Source: Ailurus styani (lineage: Eukaryota > Chordata > Mammalia > Carnivora > Ailuridae). Taken from it: 64,000 nt of DNA. Below the pieces are notes generated by a model, which saw only the letters and a list, made by a program, of their open reading frames with translations, was not told the DNA's origin and made no database searches. The first letter of the stretch is position 1. Each line of letters begins with the position of its first letter. Of the stretch, positions 38,301-49,269 are shown piece by piece. A program made the translations under genes and the position numbers. The stretch is from contig LNAC01000377.1 in the NCBI GenBank assembly GCA_002007465.1, positions 1,407,708-1,471,707 on the forward strand. The letters are read 5' to 3'.

Positions 38301-41300
38301 AGGCGGTGTGAAGGGAGAACCGTTGGGCTGGCTGCCCCTCGTCTTTGCAGGAGTCTTGAGACTCCCTTCCCTGCCTCCTCTCTCCCCAGGGCCGGGCTGC
38401 CATGGAGCCCATTGTGATCTCTGCCAAGACAATGCTGGAGAGTGCTGGGGGCCTAATCCAGACAGCCCGGGCCCTCGCAGTCAATCCCCGGGACCCTCCT
38501 CGCTGGTCAGTGCTGGCTGGCCACTCGCGGACCGTCTCAGACTCCATCAAGAAGCTCATTACAAGCATGAGGTATTGCGGGGTAGAGAACCTACATCACT
38601 CGGGGACATGCACGGTAGTAGAACGGCGGGAAGGGTGGGTGGTGCAATTAGATGGGATAGTGTTAGAGGAGACCTCTCGTCCAAGATTTGGGAGAGGTGG
38701 GGAAAGCTAGCCTAGCCTTGTTTTCAAGGGCCGTTCTTGGTGTGGCAGCCTATGATGTGTCCACAGGGACAAGGCTCCAGGGCAGCTGGAGTGTGAGGCG
38801 GCCATTGCGGCTCTGAACAGCTGTCTGCGGGACCTAGACCAGGCTTCCCTCGCTGCCGTCAGCCAACAGCTTGCTCCCCGGGAGGGAATCTCTCAAGAGG
38901 TAAGGGGGAAATGGGTTATACGAAAGCTGGCCGCTGGGAAGAGAGACGGCAGACTCGAGGCAGGTGGGCGATCCGGGAGACGTCATGGGTACGGGAGGAA
39001 TATGCCCAGGGGAGTGTGGAAAGAAGTAGCCCTGTTCCAGGTCACAGTCAGGGCTCAAGTTCGCTTCTCTCCCAGGCCTTGCACACTCAGATGCTCACTG
39101 CAGTGCAGGAGATCTCGCACCTTATCGAGCCACTGGCCAGTGCCGCACGGGCTGAAGCCTCCCAGCTGGGCCACAAGGTACCCGGAGAGACGAGTGTGGC
39201 GTCCCAGGGCAGGGCAAGCGAGGGTTCCTGGCCCAGCTGACCTCCACTTGAACCCCTTGCCTCAGGTGTCCCAGATGGCCCAGTACTTTGAGCCGCTCAC
39301 CCTGGCTGCAGTGGGTGCCGCCTCCAAGACCCTGAGCCACCCGCAGCAGATGGCACTCCTGGACCAGACTAAAACCTTGGCTGAGTCGGCCTTGCAGTTG
39401 CTGTACACAGCCAAGGAAGCTGGCGGAAACCCCAAGGTACTAAGAGCGGGAGGGAGGGGCTGCTACTAGGAAGAGGTCAGAGAAGCAGGAATGCCAGAAG
39501 CCCCCTCCACTCACTCGCTGTGCCCCCCCCAGCAAGCAGCTCACACCCAGGAGGCCCTGGAGGAGGCCGTGCAGATGATGACAGAGGCCGTAGAGGACCT
39601 GACGACCACCCTCAACGAGGCAGCCAGTGCTGCTGGGGTCGTTGGCGGCATGGTAGACTCTATCACCCAGGCCATCAACCAGGTTAGAGTCCTGGGGTGC
39701 CTGTGGTCAGAGGCCCCCCTGGGCCAGGGCCCCTGAGCTCGGTGTCAAAGACCCTCATAATCTTTTTCCTTCCCCCATCCGCCCCCCTCAGCTAGATGAA
39801 GGACCAATGGGTGAACCAGAAGGTTCTTTTGTGGATTACCAGACAACCATGGTGCGGACAGCCAAGGCCATTGCTGTCACCGTTCAAGAGATGGTGAGTT
39901 TGGGAGAGTGTAAGAAGGCTACCCCCAGGGAGCTTAGTGTGGGCATAACTTTACTTCTTCTGTTGTCACCAGGTAACCAAGTCAAACACCAGCCCTGAGG
40001 AGCTAGGCCCTCTTGCTAACCAGCTGACCAGTGACTACGGCCGCCTGGCCTCCCAGGCCAAGCCTGCAGCTGTGGCTGCTGAGAATGAAGAGGTAAACAT
40101 GAGGGCAGCTGCCGTGAAGGCCTGTCCCCCTGCCCCTCACAGAAAATCCCAGTGGCATGCCCTTGTCCCCATCATGTCAGCCTCTGGGGCCGTCCCACCC
40201 TTACTCTGTCTATCCTTCTTTAGAAAGGGAACATGTCAGGGCCACTCCCCTAAAGAGTGATCAGGGATTGTGTAGGGACAGGATCAAAGTCACAGGGATA
40301 GAGGGGACAACCAACAATCTAGAGATTTCCTGGTTTGGGACTGTGGCTGTTTCTCTGCTCTCCTGCAGGTCTATAATCTCTTCTTAGTTCTTCCCTGTTG
40401 CAGGCCCACGAAGTTCTTCCTTCCCTAAGCTCCTGGCTTTCCAAGAAAGCAAGTAATTGGATCTTACTACCACACACCTAATCCCCAGCCCCAGACCCCT
40501 CCTTAACCACATCCAGGCCAAATCGTAATCCGTGGCCCTCAGATTCAAATACCCCCGCATAAAGTGCTTCTCCCCCACCTCCTCACCGTGCTTAACATAA
40601 TCCTCACCAGTTGGTGCCTACATGCTATTATTTTCCACGTGTAGGAGGTGACCTCCTGCCTGAAGGATATGAAACAGGAAATCTGCGTGCGGGGCACTTT
40701 TTCTCACCGCCCCTTTAGTCTACGATGCACGTTCCGTTAGGTCCTTCGTGACTCCTCCAAGCACAATGGAAGTCCCAAGTGCTTTTTGTAAAGCCCCTCT
40801 CCCTTTCCCATCCGCCCGCAGATAGGTGCCCACATCAAGCACCGCGTGCAGGAGCTGGGGCACGGCTGTGCCGCTCTGGTCACCAAGGCAGGCGCCCTGC
40901 AGTGCAGCCCCAGCGACGCCTACACCAAGAAGGAGCTCATAGAGTGTGCCCGGAGAGTCTCCGAGAAGGTGACTGCGCTTGTCACTGTGGACTGAGGGCA
41001 CTGGCTCCCCAACCCCGCGGCCCTTCCCATCCTCTCTCTGTCTTCCCAGTCTTCTCCTCCGTCCTGTCTCCCGGGCACCAGGGACCTTCCCCTTCCACGG
41101 GGCACTGCCCAGAGTCGTCATGTGCCTTTCCTCCCCCAGGTCTCCCACGTGCTGGCTGCACTCCAGGCTGGAAACCGGGGCACGCAGGCCTGCATCACGG
41201 CTGCCAGCGCGGTGTCCGGCATCATTGCTGACCTTGACACCACCATCATGTTCGCCACCGCCGGCACCCTCAATCGCGAGGGAGCCGAGACTTTCGCCGA

Positions 41301-44300
41301 CCACCGGTGAGGAGGGAACTGGGCCTCCCGGAGCCAGGATGGGGTGTGGGGCCAGAAAAGGCTAGAGGGCTGGGGGAGGGCTGCGATGGGCTGACCGAGC
41401 CGGGCTCTCCCTCAGGGAGGGCATTCTGAAGACCGCAAAGGTGCTGGTGGAAGACACCAAGGTCCTGGTGCAGAATGCAGCCGGAAGCCAGGAGAAGTTA
41501 GCACAGGCTGCCCAGTCCTCCGTGGCCACCATCACCCGCCTTGCTGATGTGGTCAAGCTGGGCGCTGCCAGCCTGGGAGCCGAGGACCCTGAGACACAGG
41601 TATCCACCTGATGCCCCTGCTTCTGGCCAGAGCCACTCTCTGCCTGTTCCCCTTTCCCTCCCATGGACCAGAGCCTCTGCTCTCCCATGCAGGTGGTGCT
41701 GATCAATGCAGTGAAAGACGTGGCCAAAGCCCTGGGAGACCTCATCAGCGCAACAAAGGCCGCAGCAGGCAAAGTTGGGGATGACCCTGCTGTGTGGCAG
41801 CTCAAGAACTCTGCCAAGGTTGGAGGGGAACAAGAGCAACGTTGGGAGGAGGCAGATCGCAGCGCCTCCTCCTGTTCCTTAACGTGACCCCCTCTCCAAC
41901 TCCTCGGATGTCCCCAGGTGATGGTGACCAATGTGACATCGCTGCTGAAGACCGTGAAAGCCGTGGAAGATGAGGCCACCAAAGGCACACGGGCCCTGGA
42001 GGCAACCACAGAACACATACGGCAGGAGCTGGCGGTGAGCGCGAATCTGGGGCACTGGGAACTTGGGTCCGAGGGATCGTGACAGACCATGAATCTGTAT
42101 CTCACATGTCTTCACAGACACGTAAACAGTCATACTCATTCTCCTCGTTCACTGCCAGACTTCTTAAGTGAGCCGTGCTGGTGTCTGTCCCCTCCTCGCC
42201 TGCTTCTCAGTTAGCATTTGACACCTGCCTTCTCCCACCCTCCCGCTTTCCCCCACCCCGTGGCCTCTGAGCTGCCATATTCAGTGGCCTCTTCTTGGCC
42301 TTCATCTCCTTCAGACATTTCGAAATCATCTGACTTTGTGAACAAGTGTCTCTGGAACTTTCTTCCTCAGCCCTCCTGATGGCGGCTTTCGTCTGGCTTC
42401 TCCAGCATGTCTCCTCCGGCCTAGCAGGTGCCGAGGCTGGCCCAAACTGGTGCAGGTCACCTGCTTTCTCTGTCCTCTTCTTCGGCAAGCTTAACCACTT
42501 CCACCGTCCTTCTCTAGCAAGTTGGCTTCAGTTGAGTTTAGTTATTGTCAGCTGCCTGTTTGACAGACTACGGAATGCCAGGCCTCCCTGCTTCTGGCCA
42601 GCAAGGCACTTCCTTTTACAATGGTAGCCGCCTCCAGCCGTGCAGAGTCCCCGTGGTCACCTGCAACTTCCTGGGCTCGCTCCCCGATCCGGGCCATTGC
42701 TCATCCTCCCAGCCGCCCTCCTGTCCTGTCCCCCTGTGGGCACCTTGGTTGGGACCATCACCCGCTCTCCGTCACTGTGCCTGCTGCGAGTTTCTGCCTG
42801 GGACTCTCCTTCTCCTTCGGTCGCTGCTGTTCATCTCTCATCTTGCTCATTTCTGAATTCACCTTTCTGATACGGTCCTTGACGATGCCCAAACTGAAAC
42901 TCTTAACTTTCTGCCTCCCAAACCTGATCATTCCCTCATCTTTCCCTTCTCGGTCAGTGGCACCTTTTAGTAACTCAGGCCCAAGGCAGGAATGCAGCTA
43001 TAACGTTCGTTTTTCTCTCGTTGCCCACATCTAAGTGCATCGCCAAGTCTCCTATATTGTCCCGTATTCCCCACTGCACTTCTAGCACCTCACACAGAAT
43101 CTACCACCTGCTGATTTTTAATAATTTGCTGGATAAACACATACATCAAAATATTTTTTTTTACTTACTTACTATGTAAAACTCTAAGTTTCTTGGTCTG
43201 ATACTAAAGGGCCCAACAACCTTTTCTCCACCATCCCTGTAATTCTAGAACATTTCTTGATACTCTCTCACTTGACGTCCTGGTTATCCGTGGCCCCCTG
43301 TGCGCTAAAATGCCCTCCTGTTATCAAGGTCTCTTAAGACCCAGTCCCTTGCCCCACCTCTGCCACTCACCCCTTCAAGGCTTCTCTGTAGTTTAGGAAT
43401 GAAAACCCAGCTCAAAGGTGCTTCTTAAATTTCAAACAAATAAACTCTCCCGAATCACTTCGGTCAGAAATGACTGAGCAGTCTTACATTAGCTATGATG
43501 TGTGAACTCCAAGGACCTGATCTTCAGTAAGTACTCAGTGAACACCTGTTATCGAGTTACACTGTCTTCGGTCTCACTCACTGCACAATTTTTCTTCTTG
43601 TTTGACCCCCAACAGGTCTTCTGTTCCCCAGAGCCACCTGCCAAGACCTCCACCCCAGAAGATTTTATTCGTATGACCAAGGGTATCACCATGGCAACAG
43701 CCAAGGCTGTTGCGGCTGGCAACTCCTGTCGCCAGGAGGACGTCATTGCCACAGCTAATCTGAGTCGTCGTGCTATCGCAGATATGCTTCGGGCTTGCAA
43801 GGTAGAAACCCCGATAGTGAGGCGGACATCTGAGGCGGTGCGGCAGGTTTAGGGCAGAGCGTGCAAGGAGAGAAAGGGCGGCCTGGAGCTCTTTGGGACC
43901 CTAATGCTAACTCTGTGGGTTAGGAGGCAGCTTACCACCCAGAAGTGGCCCCTGACGTGCGGCTTCGGGCCCTGCACTATGGCCGGGAGTGTGCCAACGG
44001 CTACCTGGAGCTGCTGGACCACGTGCTGCTGGTAAGGAAGGCGGGCGCTGTCTGTTCCTCGTGCCGGCCTCCCTGCATACAGTCCTCTCCCGTGTGCTCC
44101 CCGCCCAGTTCTCGACTCGTTCCTTCACATTTCCTCCCCACCCCACTTTGAAGTTCCCAGATCTCTTCTCATTCCCAAGCCTCCCTTCCCCTGGGGCCCC
44201 ATCATTCTTCACATCTTTGGTTTTCCCACTCACCTCTTCCTCTTCATTTCTCTTATCTCCTCTCTTTCCTCCTGACTGCCCCCTTCTCTACCTTCGTCGT

Positions 44301-46174
44301 CTCTTCTTTCTCATTTCATCATTCTCCTTGCTCCTTGTCAGCCGGTGATTGACACTCAGCCCCACGGTCTTCACAATGTGTGCGGTGTGGGGCCGGGAGC
44401 ACACCTGAGCCGGCGGCTTGGGCTTTGAGGGGTTCGGTGTGGAGTGGTCCTGGCAGGGGGCGGGGGTCACGGTTGGCCTGTTTCTTAGCTCTGGTAGAAG
44501 CTAAGATCTGATGCTTCCTGCTCCCTGGCCTCTCTTTCCCAGACCCTGCAGAAGCCAAGCCCGGAACTGAAGCAGCAGTTGACGGGACACTCAAAGCGTG
44601 TGGCTGGTTCGGTCACGGAGCTCATCCAGGCTGCTGAGGCCATGAAGGGTGAGCGGTGACCAGGAGCGGGGGGCAGCTCCTGTCATGGGGAGAGCCAGCT
44701 CCTGTCATGGGGAGATCTCTGCCTCCTGCTTGGGCTGCTCTGAGCTGGCCTCTGCCCACAGTCCCTACAGGTGCCAGGGGCTGGTGATACTAACCACTAG
44801 TGCTCCTGACCTCCCTGCTCTGCCTTAGCCCTTTTCTTCCTCCCTTCGCCCCACCAGGAACAGAATGGGTGGACCCAGAGGACCCCACAGTCATCGCTGA
44901 GAACGAGCTCCTGGGAGCTGCGGCCGCCATTGAGGCTGCAGCCAAAAAGCTGGAGCAGCTGAAGCCTCGGGCCAAACCCAAGGTCAGTCGTGCCGTGTCC
45001 CTCTTCCTGCCCCTCCTACTGGCAGAATGTCCTCACCTTCACTTTGCATCTCTCTCTGCAACCTTTGTCTGTTCATCGTAGGAGGCAGATGAGTCCCTAA
45101 ACTTTGAGGAGCAGATACTGGAAGCTGCCAAGTCCATCGCGGCGGCCACCAGCGCCCTGGTAAAGGCAGCGTCAGCTGCCCAGAGGGAACTGGTGGCCCA
45201 AGGAAAGGTACGTACTGGGACACCCAGGAGCACCCCGGCACAACGGCTGCTTTGTTGTCCTCAAGTTGAGGCGGGGCTTTTACACGCACGGAGAGCACAG
45301 GTCTGATAGGCCCTCTTTCCTCCACAGGTGGGCGCCATTCCAGCCAATGCACTGGATGATGGGCAGTGGTCCCAAGGCCTCATTTCTGCTGTGAGTACAC
45401 CACACCCACTAGGTCCTGACACCCGGCTAGGGAGGCTAGGGAGGCTTGAGAAGGTCAGAGAGGGGAAGGACCAGGGCAGGAGGCATATTCTAATCTAATC
45501 CTCCTCACCTCAGGCCCGGATGGTGGCTGCAGCCACCAACAATTTGTGTGAAGCCGCCAATGCGGCTGTACAAGGCCACGCCAGCCAGGAGAAGCTCATC
45601 TCCTCAGCCAAGCAGGTGGCTGCCTCCACAGCCCAGCTCCTTGTGGCCTGCAAGGTCAAGGCCGACCAGGACTCTGAGGCAATGAAACGACTTCAGGTGA
45701 GGAACCCTGACCATCCGACGGTACCTTGGGCTGTGCTACTTTAAACCATTACCCCTGATGCGTGCTTCTCTGTGAGGGAGTGGAGCGACTCTCAGCTGAG
45801 TTCCCGGCCTCCCCCTGCCTTTTCTCTGCACAGGCTGCCGGCAACGCGGTGAAGCGAGCCTCGGATAACCTGGTGAAGGCAGCACAGAAGGCCGCGGCCT
45901 TTGAAGACCAAGAGAACGAGACAGTGGTGGTGAAGGAGAAGATGGTTGGGGGCATTGCCCAGGTGAGCTTTGCCCCAGACCCTCCGCAGGACACTGCCAG
46001 GGCCCTAACGCAGACTCCTAAACTGAGCCCCTGATCTCCATCCCCCAGATCATTGCCGCACAGGAAGAGATGCTTCGGAAGGAACGAGAGCTGGAAGAGG
46101 CACGGAAGAAGCTGGCACAGATTCGGCAACAACAGTACAAGTTCCTGCCTTCAGAGCTTCGGGACGAGCACTAG
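21473..46174 (+). CDS. TLN1: TLN1, talin-1, complete coding region (exons 2-57)
   Basis: Talin-1 binds integrin beta tails through its FERM head and links them to F-actin and vinculin through a force-sensitive rod of 13 helical bundles (R1-R13) and a dimerisation helix. Fifty-six coding exons, listed in the sub-features, give exactly 2541 codons plus TAG at 46172-46174, the human length, with no frameshift or internal stop. The start has an ideal Kozak context (GCCACCATGG). Every junction is GT-AG except the donor after exon 23, which is GC. A 100-N gap lies in intron 30 and loses no exon. Optional exon 17b is not included in the count. Confidence 0.98.
22638..22790 (-). repeat. L2-like fragment in TLN1 intron 5
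   Basis: TTATTCATTAG and GCACTGTTTGAGACGCAGG followed by a diverged stretch fit an antisense L2 3' end. Confidence 0.4.
26542..27942 (+). CDS. TLN1: TLN1 exons 13-17: linker and rod bundle R1, residues 428-665
   Basis: Exons: 26542-26722, 26902-27015, 27132-27240, 27477-27685, 27844-27942. The calpain-cleaved linker (STVLQQQYNRVGK) opens the segment and R1 begins near codon 482. The exon 16 donor is GTCGGG, which departs from consensus after the GT. Exon 17 ends on Gln665 (DPHFQ), the point where cassette exon 17b would insert. Confidence 0.97.
28340..28390 (+). CDS. TLN1: TLN1 candidate cassette exon 17b (51 nt, 17 codons)
   Basis: Intron 17 (27943-28944) contains a segment with acceptor CCCACGCAG (ending 28339), exactly 51 nt, and donor GTAACG (from 28391). 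Both flanking junctions are phase 0 and the segment is open: ICAPRGAGARSPPDTPT. A human TLN1 cassette exon of 51 nt, '17b', is known to insert 17 residues after Gln665 between R1 and R2 and to alter mechanosensitivity. Position, length and phase agree here. The insert carries two proline-directed sites (SP and TP). Usage in this species is unknown. Confidence 0.82.
28945..31235 (+). CDS. TLN1: TLN1 exons 18-21: rod bundles R2-R3, residues 666-918
   Basis: Exons: 28945-29112, 29293-29587, 30156-30322, 31107-31235. R2 (from about 656) and R3 (787-911) form part of the compact, vinculin-binding section of the rod. R3 is the first bundle to open under force and also binds RIAM. Helices rich in Ala and Leu without Pro are evident (AVASAAAALVLKAKSVAQ, GLRMATNAAAQNAIKKKLVQ). 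Confidence 0.96.
29690..29800 (+). repeat. MIR fragment in TLN1 intron 19
   Basis: TCTCTGAAACCTCGTTTCTC and CAGTAAAGCAGGAACGTGAT align with the MIR core, with substitutions. Confidence 0.5.
31342..35162 (+). CDS. TLN1: TLN1 exons 22-31: rod bundles R4-R6, residues 919-1371
   Basis: Exons: 31342-31458, 31542-31655, 31843-31977, 32610-32738, 33137-33239, 33350-33558, 33922-34041, 34251-34448, 34654-34793, 35069-35162. Exon 23 ends CTGCAG|GCAAGG, a GC donor. Introns 24 and 25 carry SINEs beginning within 35 nt and 26 nt of the donors. Intron 30 holds the assembly gap. R4-R8 overlaps the second actin-binding site region of the rod. Confidence 0.96.
32012..32418 (+). mobile_element. Carnivore SINE split by a second SINE, TLN1 intron 24
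   Basis: The head (32012-32058) and remainder (32271-32418) of one plus copy are separated by an inserted minus copy at 32059-32255. The CTGACTCTTGATTTC duplication (32044-32058, 32256-32270) proves the order of insertion. Confidence 0.92.
32059..32255 (-). mobile_element. Younger carnivore SINE nested in the previous one
   Basis: This antisense copy of the GATCACAAGTAGGCAGAGAG type ends ACTGAGCCACCCAGGCGCTC. Confidence 0.93.
32417..32466. repeat. GGAA/GAAA microsatellite
   Basis: (GGAA)n and (GAAA)n tract grew from the tail of the SINE in TLN1 intron 24. Confidence 0.85.
32765..32984 (+). mobile_element. Carnivore SINE 26 nt after the TLN1 exon 25 donor
   Basis: GGGCACCTGGGTGGCTCAGT head, (CT)n tract, and AAATAAATAAATAAAATCTT tail. 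It is opposite in orientation to the copy upstream of exon 25. Confidence 0.93.
34852..34951. other. Assembly gap of 100 N in TLN1 intron 30
   Basis: One hundred N lie between exon 30 (ends 34793) and exon 31 (starts 35069), flanked by 13 G on each side. The round number suggests a placeholder rather than a measured length. The coding frame across the two exons is uninterrupted. Confidence 0.95.
35265..38571 (+). CDS. TLN1: TLN1 exons 32-37: rod bundles R7-R8, residues 1372-1651
   Basis: Exons: 35265-35354, 35468-35590, 37165-37308, 37763-37924, 38157-38297, 38390-38571. R8 (about 1461-1580) is a four-helix bundle inserted in a loop of R7; R7 binds KANK proteins and R8 binds RIAM, DLC1 and vinculin by family knowledge. 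Donors after exons 33 (GTTATT) and 35 (GTTGTC) are weak. Confidence 0.96.
35412..35467 (+). ncRNA. Candidate mirtron hairpin, positional match to MIR6852 (TLN1 intron 32)
   Basis: The final 17 nt of intron 32 (35451-35467, TACCCTCTGTTTCTCAG) resemble the human miR-6852-3p I remember at about 14 of 17 positions. The upstream arm contains TCTGAGGACA, a block shared with miR-6852-5p. TGAGGA-CAG-GG pairs with the 3' arm through a loop of about 17 nt. Human MIR6852 lies within TLN1. Expression cannot be judged from sequence. Confidence 0.45.
36509..36719 (+). mobile_element. Carnivore SINE in TLN1 intron 33
   Basis: It is flanked by a perfect 18-bp duplication GAAACCCTTACCATGTGG at 36491-36508 and 36720-36737. 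Confidence 0.95.
36833..37022 (-). mobile_element. Carnivore SINE (GATCACAAGTAGG type) in TLN1 intron 33
   Basis: This antisense copy is flanked by TTATTTGTT at 36824-36832 and 37023-37031. Confidence 0.93.
38767..40968 (+). CDS. TLN1: TLN1 exons 38-44: rod bundles R9-R10, residues 1652-1960
   Basis: Exons: 38767-38899, 39076-39177, 39266-39436, 39533-39682, 39792-39893, 39973-40092, 40822-40968. R9 packs on the F3 head to autoinhibit talin. The R9-R10 span includes AVEDLTTTLNEAASAAGVVG and ANQLTSDYGRLASQAKPAA. All donors and acceptors are canonical. Confidence 0.96.
41140..44648 (+). CDS. TLN1: TLN1 exons 45-51: rod bundles R11-R12, residues 1961-2291
   Basis: Exons: 41140-41306, 41416-41599, 41693-41818, 41918-42034, 43616-43801, 43924-44031, 44543-44648. 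R11 contributes vinculin and integrin-binding site 2 sequences (R11-R12). The exon 47 donor (GTTGGA) is weak. Intron 48 (42035-43615) is the longest in this part. Confidence 0.96.
42035..43615 (+). other. TLN1: TLN1 intron 48 (1.6 kb)
   Basis: This is pyrimidine-rich intronic sequence without a carnivore SINE. I see no exon-like or repeat segment I can name. It ends in a strong acceptor, TTTGACCCCCAACAG. Confidence 0.6.
44858..46174 (+). CDS. TLN1: TLN1 exons 52-57: R13 THATCH domain and dimerisation helix, residues 2292-2541
   Basis: Exons: 44858-44982, 45082-45207, 45328-45390, 45514-45696, 45834-45962, 46049-46174. R13 (about 2300-2482) with the C-terminal helix forms actin-binding site 3, related to the I/LWEQ module. 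The last exon encodes the highly charged dimerisation helix (EEMLRKERELEEARKKLAQI) ending RDEH. Stop TAG at 46172. Confidence 0.97.
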
Positions 46175-46601
46175 GGCAGCCGCTTCTATTTAATGCAGAC
46201 CCAGCCCAGAGACTGTGCCTGCCACTACCAAAGCCTTCTGGGCTGTTGGGCCCCACCCGGCCAACCCCAGCACTCCCCAAAGTGCCTGCCAAACCCCGGG
46301 CCTGGTCCGACCCAGTCCCGCTGCACATCCCCTGTCCCCCTCCCCAACTCCAAGTGCCTTCATGCCCTAGGGCCCCCTAAGTGCCTGCCCCTCCCTAGAG
46401 TATTAACGCTCCAAGAGTATTATTAACGCCACTGTACCTCAGTCTGAACCTGCCGGGGCTCCTGCCCGCTCCCCCCTGCCAGCAGCTGCCAGCCAGTCCC
46501 CACAGCCTTGGCTCTCCTCCTCCTTTTTTGATACTGTCTGCCCCCACCCCCAGCTGCCTGTGGGGGCCATGGGGTTGTAAGCCCCAAACAGGTCCTGCTC
46601 C

Positions 46602-46607
46602 AATAAA
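46602..46607 (+). terminator. TLN1: TLN1 poly(A) signal AATAAA
   Basis: This AATAAA lies 428 nt after the TLN1 stop and is followed by a GT-rich stretch typical of a downstream element. The 3' UTR is therefore about 450 nt. Confidence 0.85.
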
Positions 46608-46624
46608 GGTGATTCTGCCCGTGA

Positions 46625-48214
46625 CCTCTGCCTGGCTTTGTGAGGAGGTGGGAGAGTCCCCTCAGGGAAAGAGGACGTGGAGGAAAGAATGCGATTCAGT
46701 TCTATCACCAACCTCATCCGGCTCAGAAATGGAGTGGGGGCACATTGTGGCGTTCTGCCCCCTGCGGCCCCTTCTTCCTCCTTGCACCCAGATCCCCAAA
46801 GTCACCATAGTTGGGAAGCTGAGAAGTCCTATTCCTGTTGTCCGCTAGCTCACCGGCCAGCGCCTACGCCTCACCAAGTGTCATTCTTCGGCTGGGGCAG
46901 CAGCTGCCACTGCTCTTTGTGGCTACCAGGGACACTCTCTTCTTCATAACTACTCAGGGTATTTGAACAAATCCAGTGTCTGGCCAAATTCAAAGTTTTA
47001 AAAAGCAGTTTTGAGGAAAAGAATAAGCCTGTAAGTTACAAGTGTCTGAGCCTCAGAGACCTATGACCGCAGATTGGGTCAAGGCTGTTAACAAGCAACA
47101 AATCCAACCTGAGGGTGCAACGGGTAGGTTCCACCGCTGACGGGGCACTTGTAGGTCCTCCCAGGCCTTGTCGTTACTCCTTCCTGGAACAGCACCAGAA
47201 GAAAAAGAACTGAAAAAACTTGACCCTGGTGTAAGACTTTGTCAGGGGGCATAGCTCCCCTCATGGCCAGGCAGGTACCAGCAGCCCCATTCCAGGTGCC
47301 CTGCTAATCTGGAGGTTACGCGGAGGGAGGTGGTCAGGGAGGTATGTGTTCCCACTTCCTTCCACATTCACCCCCTCTGCCCACACGCCATGAACCAGGT
47401 GGTGGTCCTCTCAGGTGTGCTGTGATTCTCATGCGTGGTTCTTTTTTTTTTTTTTTTAAGATTTTATTTATGTGACAGAGATCACAAGGAGGCAGAGAGG
47501 CAGGCAGAGGGAGAGGGGGAAGCGGGCTCCCTGCTGAGCATGGAGCCCTATGTGGGGCTTGATCCCAGGACCCTGGGATCATGACCTGAGCCGAAGGCAG
47601 AGGCTTAACCCTCTGAGCCACCCAGGTGCCCCTCATGCGTGATTCTTTAACCAGCCCTATTGCCCAGAATATTTCCTTGTCTCTCCCTCCAAGTAAAACA
47701 CAAACATCACCCACTACTATTCTTGGGTGCATTTCCCCTCCCTGAAGCCATGGCATCTTCTACAGCTACCCCATTAGAGCAAATTAGGTGGAATTACTTT
47801 GTCCTCCCCAGAGAAGCCCATTAGAGAAGGTGCCAACTTCCTACCATCACTCCTGTCCCCTGTGATTCATTCATTCAATATTTGCTAAGCCATGCCCATG
47901 CTAAGCACTGGAAAATAGAGCTGCATTATCACCTCTGACGCAGAGGCCTGGCAACTCCAGTGCATACCACTGTGGCCCCCTCACCCCAGATTCAATGTCC
48001 TAACAGCGTGAGTTGGGAACCGTAGTGTTCAAATCCCTCTACAACCTCCCCAACAAGAGGTAGTCCAGACTGTCTGAACTCCTCCAGCTATCAGCCCAAG
48101 ACAGCTGCTTACTCCTGCCACCATTTCCCTGCCATGTCCTCAGGAACTGTGACCAATCGCATATGTCTTACTAGTGATGCCTTGAGGAGCTTTCTGGGGA
48201 GAGGCTCGAATACC
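46625..48214. other. TLN1-TPM2 intergenic region, proximal part
   Basis: There is no gene here. It holds a minus SINE (47444-47631) and a short L2/MIR-like fragment near 47864-47935 (TTCATTCATTCAATATTTG). The rest is unrecognised. Confidence 0.7.
47444..47631 (-). mobile_element. Carnivore SINE in the TLN1-TPM2 spacer
   Basis: It is flanked by CTCATGCGTGGTTCTT (47428-47443) and CTCATGCGTGATTCTT (47632-47647), one mismatch. Confidence 0.93.
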
Positions 48215-48873
48215 CATTAGACCAGCAGTTCTTAAAATGTGGTCCTTGAATTAGAATTCTGGAAAATGTGTGTCTGCTACCATGAGCTTCATAGCTTCCC
48301 AAAACTTAAAAGTTAGACTTCTCCGTTGATACCAATCATGACATTAAGGAATTTGATTTCTTTTTATAATGTATAATGTATCGACATTTGGAACATATGC
48401 ATATCTCATTGAATCAATATTTTTCAAGTGACCAATGCATGATGTTACATAATTATCCCTGGGTAGAAAATCCAACCAAAATGCAACCCAGACCAATGGA
48501 TTTTAATGTAACATAGTACAAAAACTTACTGATGTGGCTTCAGATTCCACATTGCAAATAACCCTTAAGAAACTACCACTTGCCAAGTATTGAGGTAGTA
48601 TCAAAGAATATACACAATTACCTGAAGAGACTATAAATATACTACTATACTTTCCAGCTACATATATGTGAGCCTAGATTTTCTTCCTCATATACAGTAC
48701 TTTAAACAAACCACCCTATAACAATATATAGAAAACACAAGTAGATTTTGAGAATCCATATGTCCTCTTCTAAGCCAGATATTAAAGAGACATGTAAAAA
48801 TGTAAAATAACTGCCATCCTCTCACTAATTTAAGGAGGTGAATATAGTTTTCATTAAAAAACATTTATCTTCA

Positions 48874-49262
48874 GGGCACCTGGGTGGCTTAGTCGGTTAG
48901 GTGTCTGTCTGCCTTTGGCTCAGGTCATGATCCTGGGGTCCTAGGGTCGAGCCCCGCCTCAGGCTCCCTGCTCAGTAAGGAGTCTGCAACTCCCTCTCTC
49001 TCTGCCCCTTTCCCCCTGCTTGTGCTCTCATTCTCTCTCAGATAAATAAAATCTTTTCTTTTTTTTTTAAGATTTTATTTATTTGACTGAGGGAGACAGT
49101 GAGAGAGGGAACACAAGCAGGGGGAATGAGTGAGGGAGCAGCAGGCTTTCCACCAAGGAGGGAGCCCGATGCGAGCTCAATCCCAGGACCCTGGGATCTT
49201 GACCTGACCCCAAGGCAGCTGCTTAACAACTGAGCCACCTAGGCACCCCCATAAAATCTTTT
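48874..49262 (+). mobile_element. Plus SINE with a minus SINE inserted in its tail
   Basis: The plus copy runs 48874-49057. A minus copy (49058-49250) sits in its tail with the duplication ATAAAATCTTTT at 49046-49057 and 49251-49262. Confidence 0.92.
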
Positions 49263-49269
49263 TTAAAAA

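Noticed and set aside
37464..38417. 317-codon open frame on the plus strand
   Set aside because: It is TLN1 intron sequence open by chance that runs into the real exon 36 in frame. The pyrimidine-rich intron explains the Ser/Pro/Leu composition.
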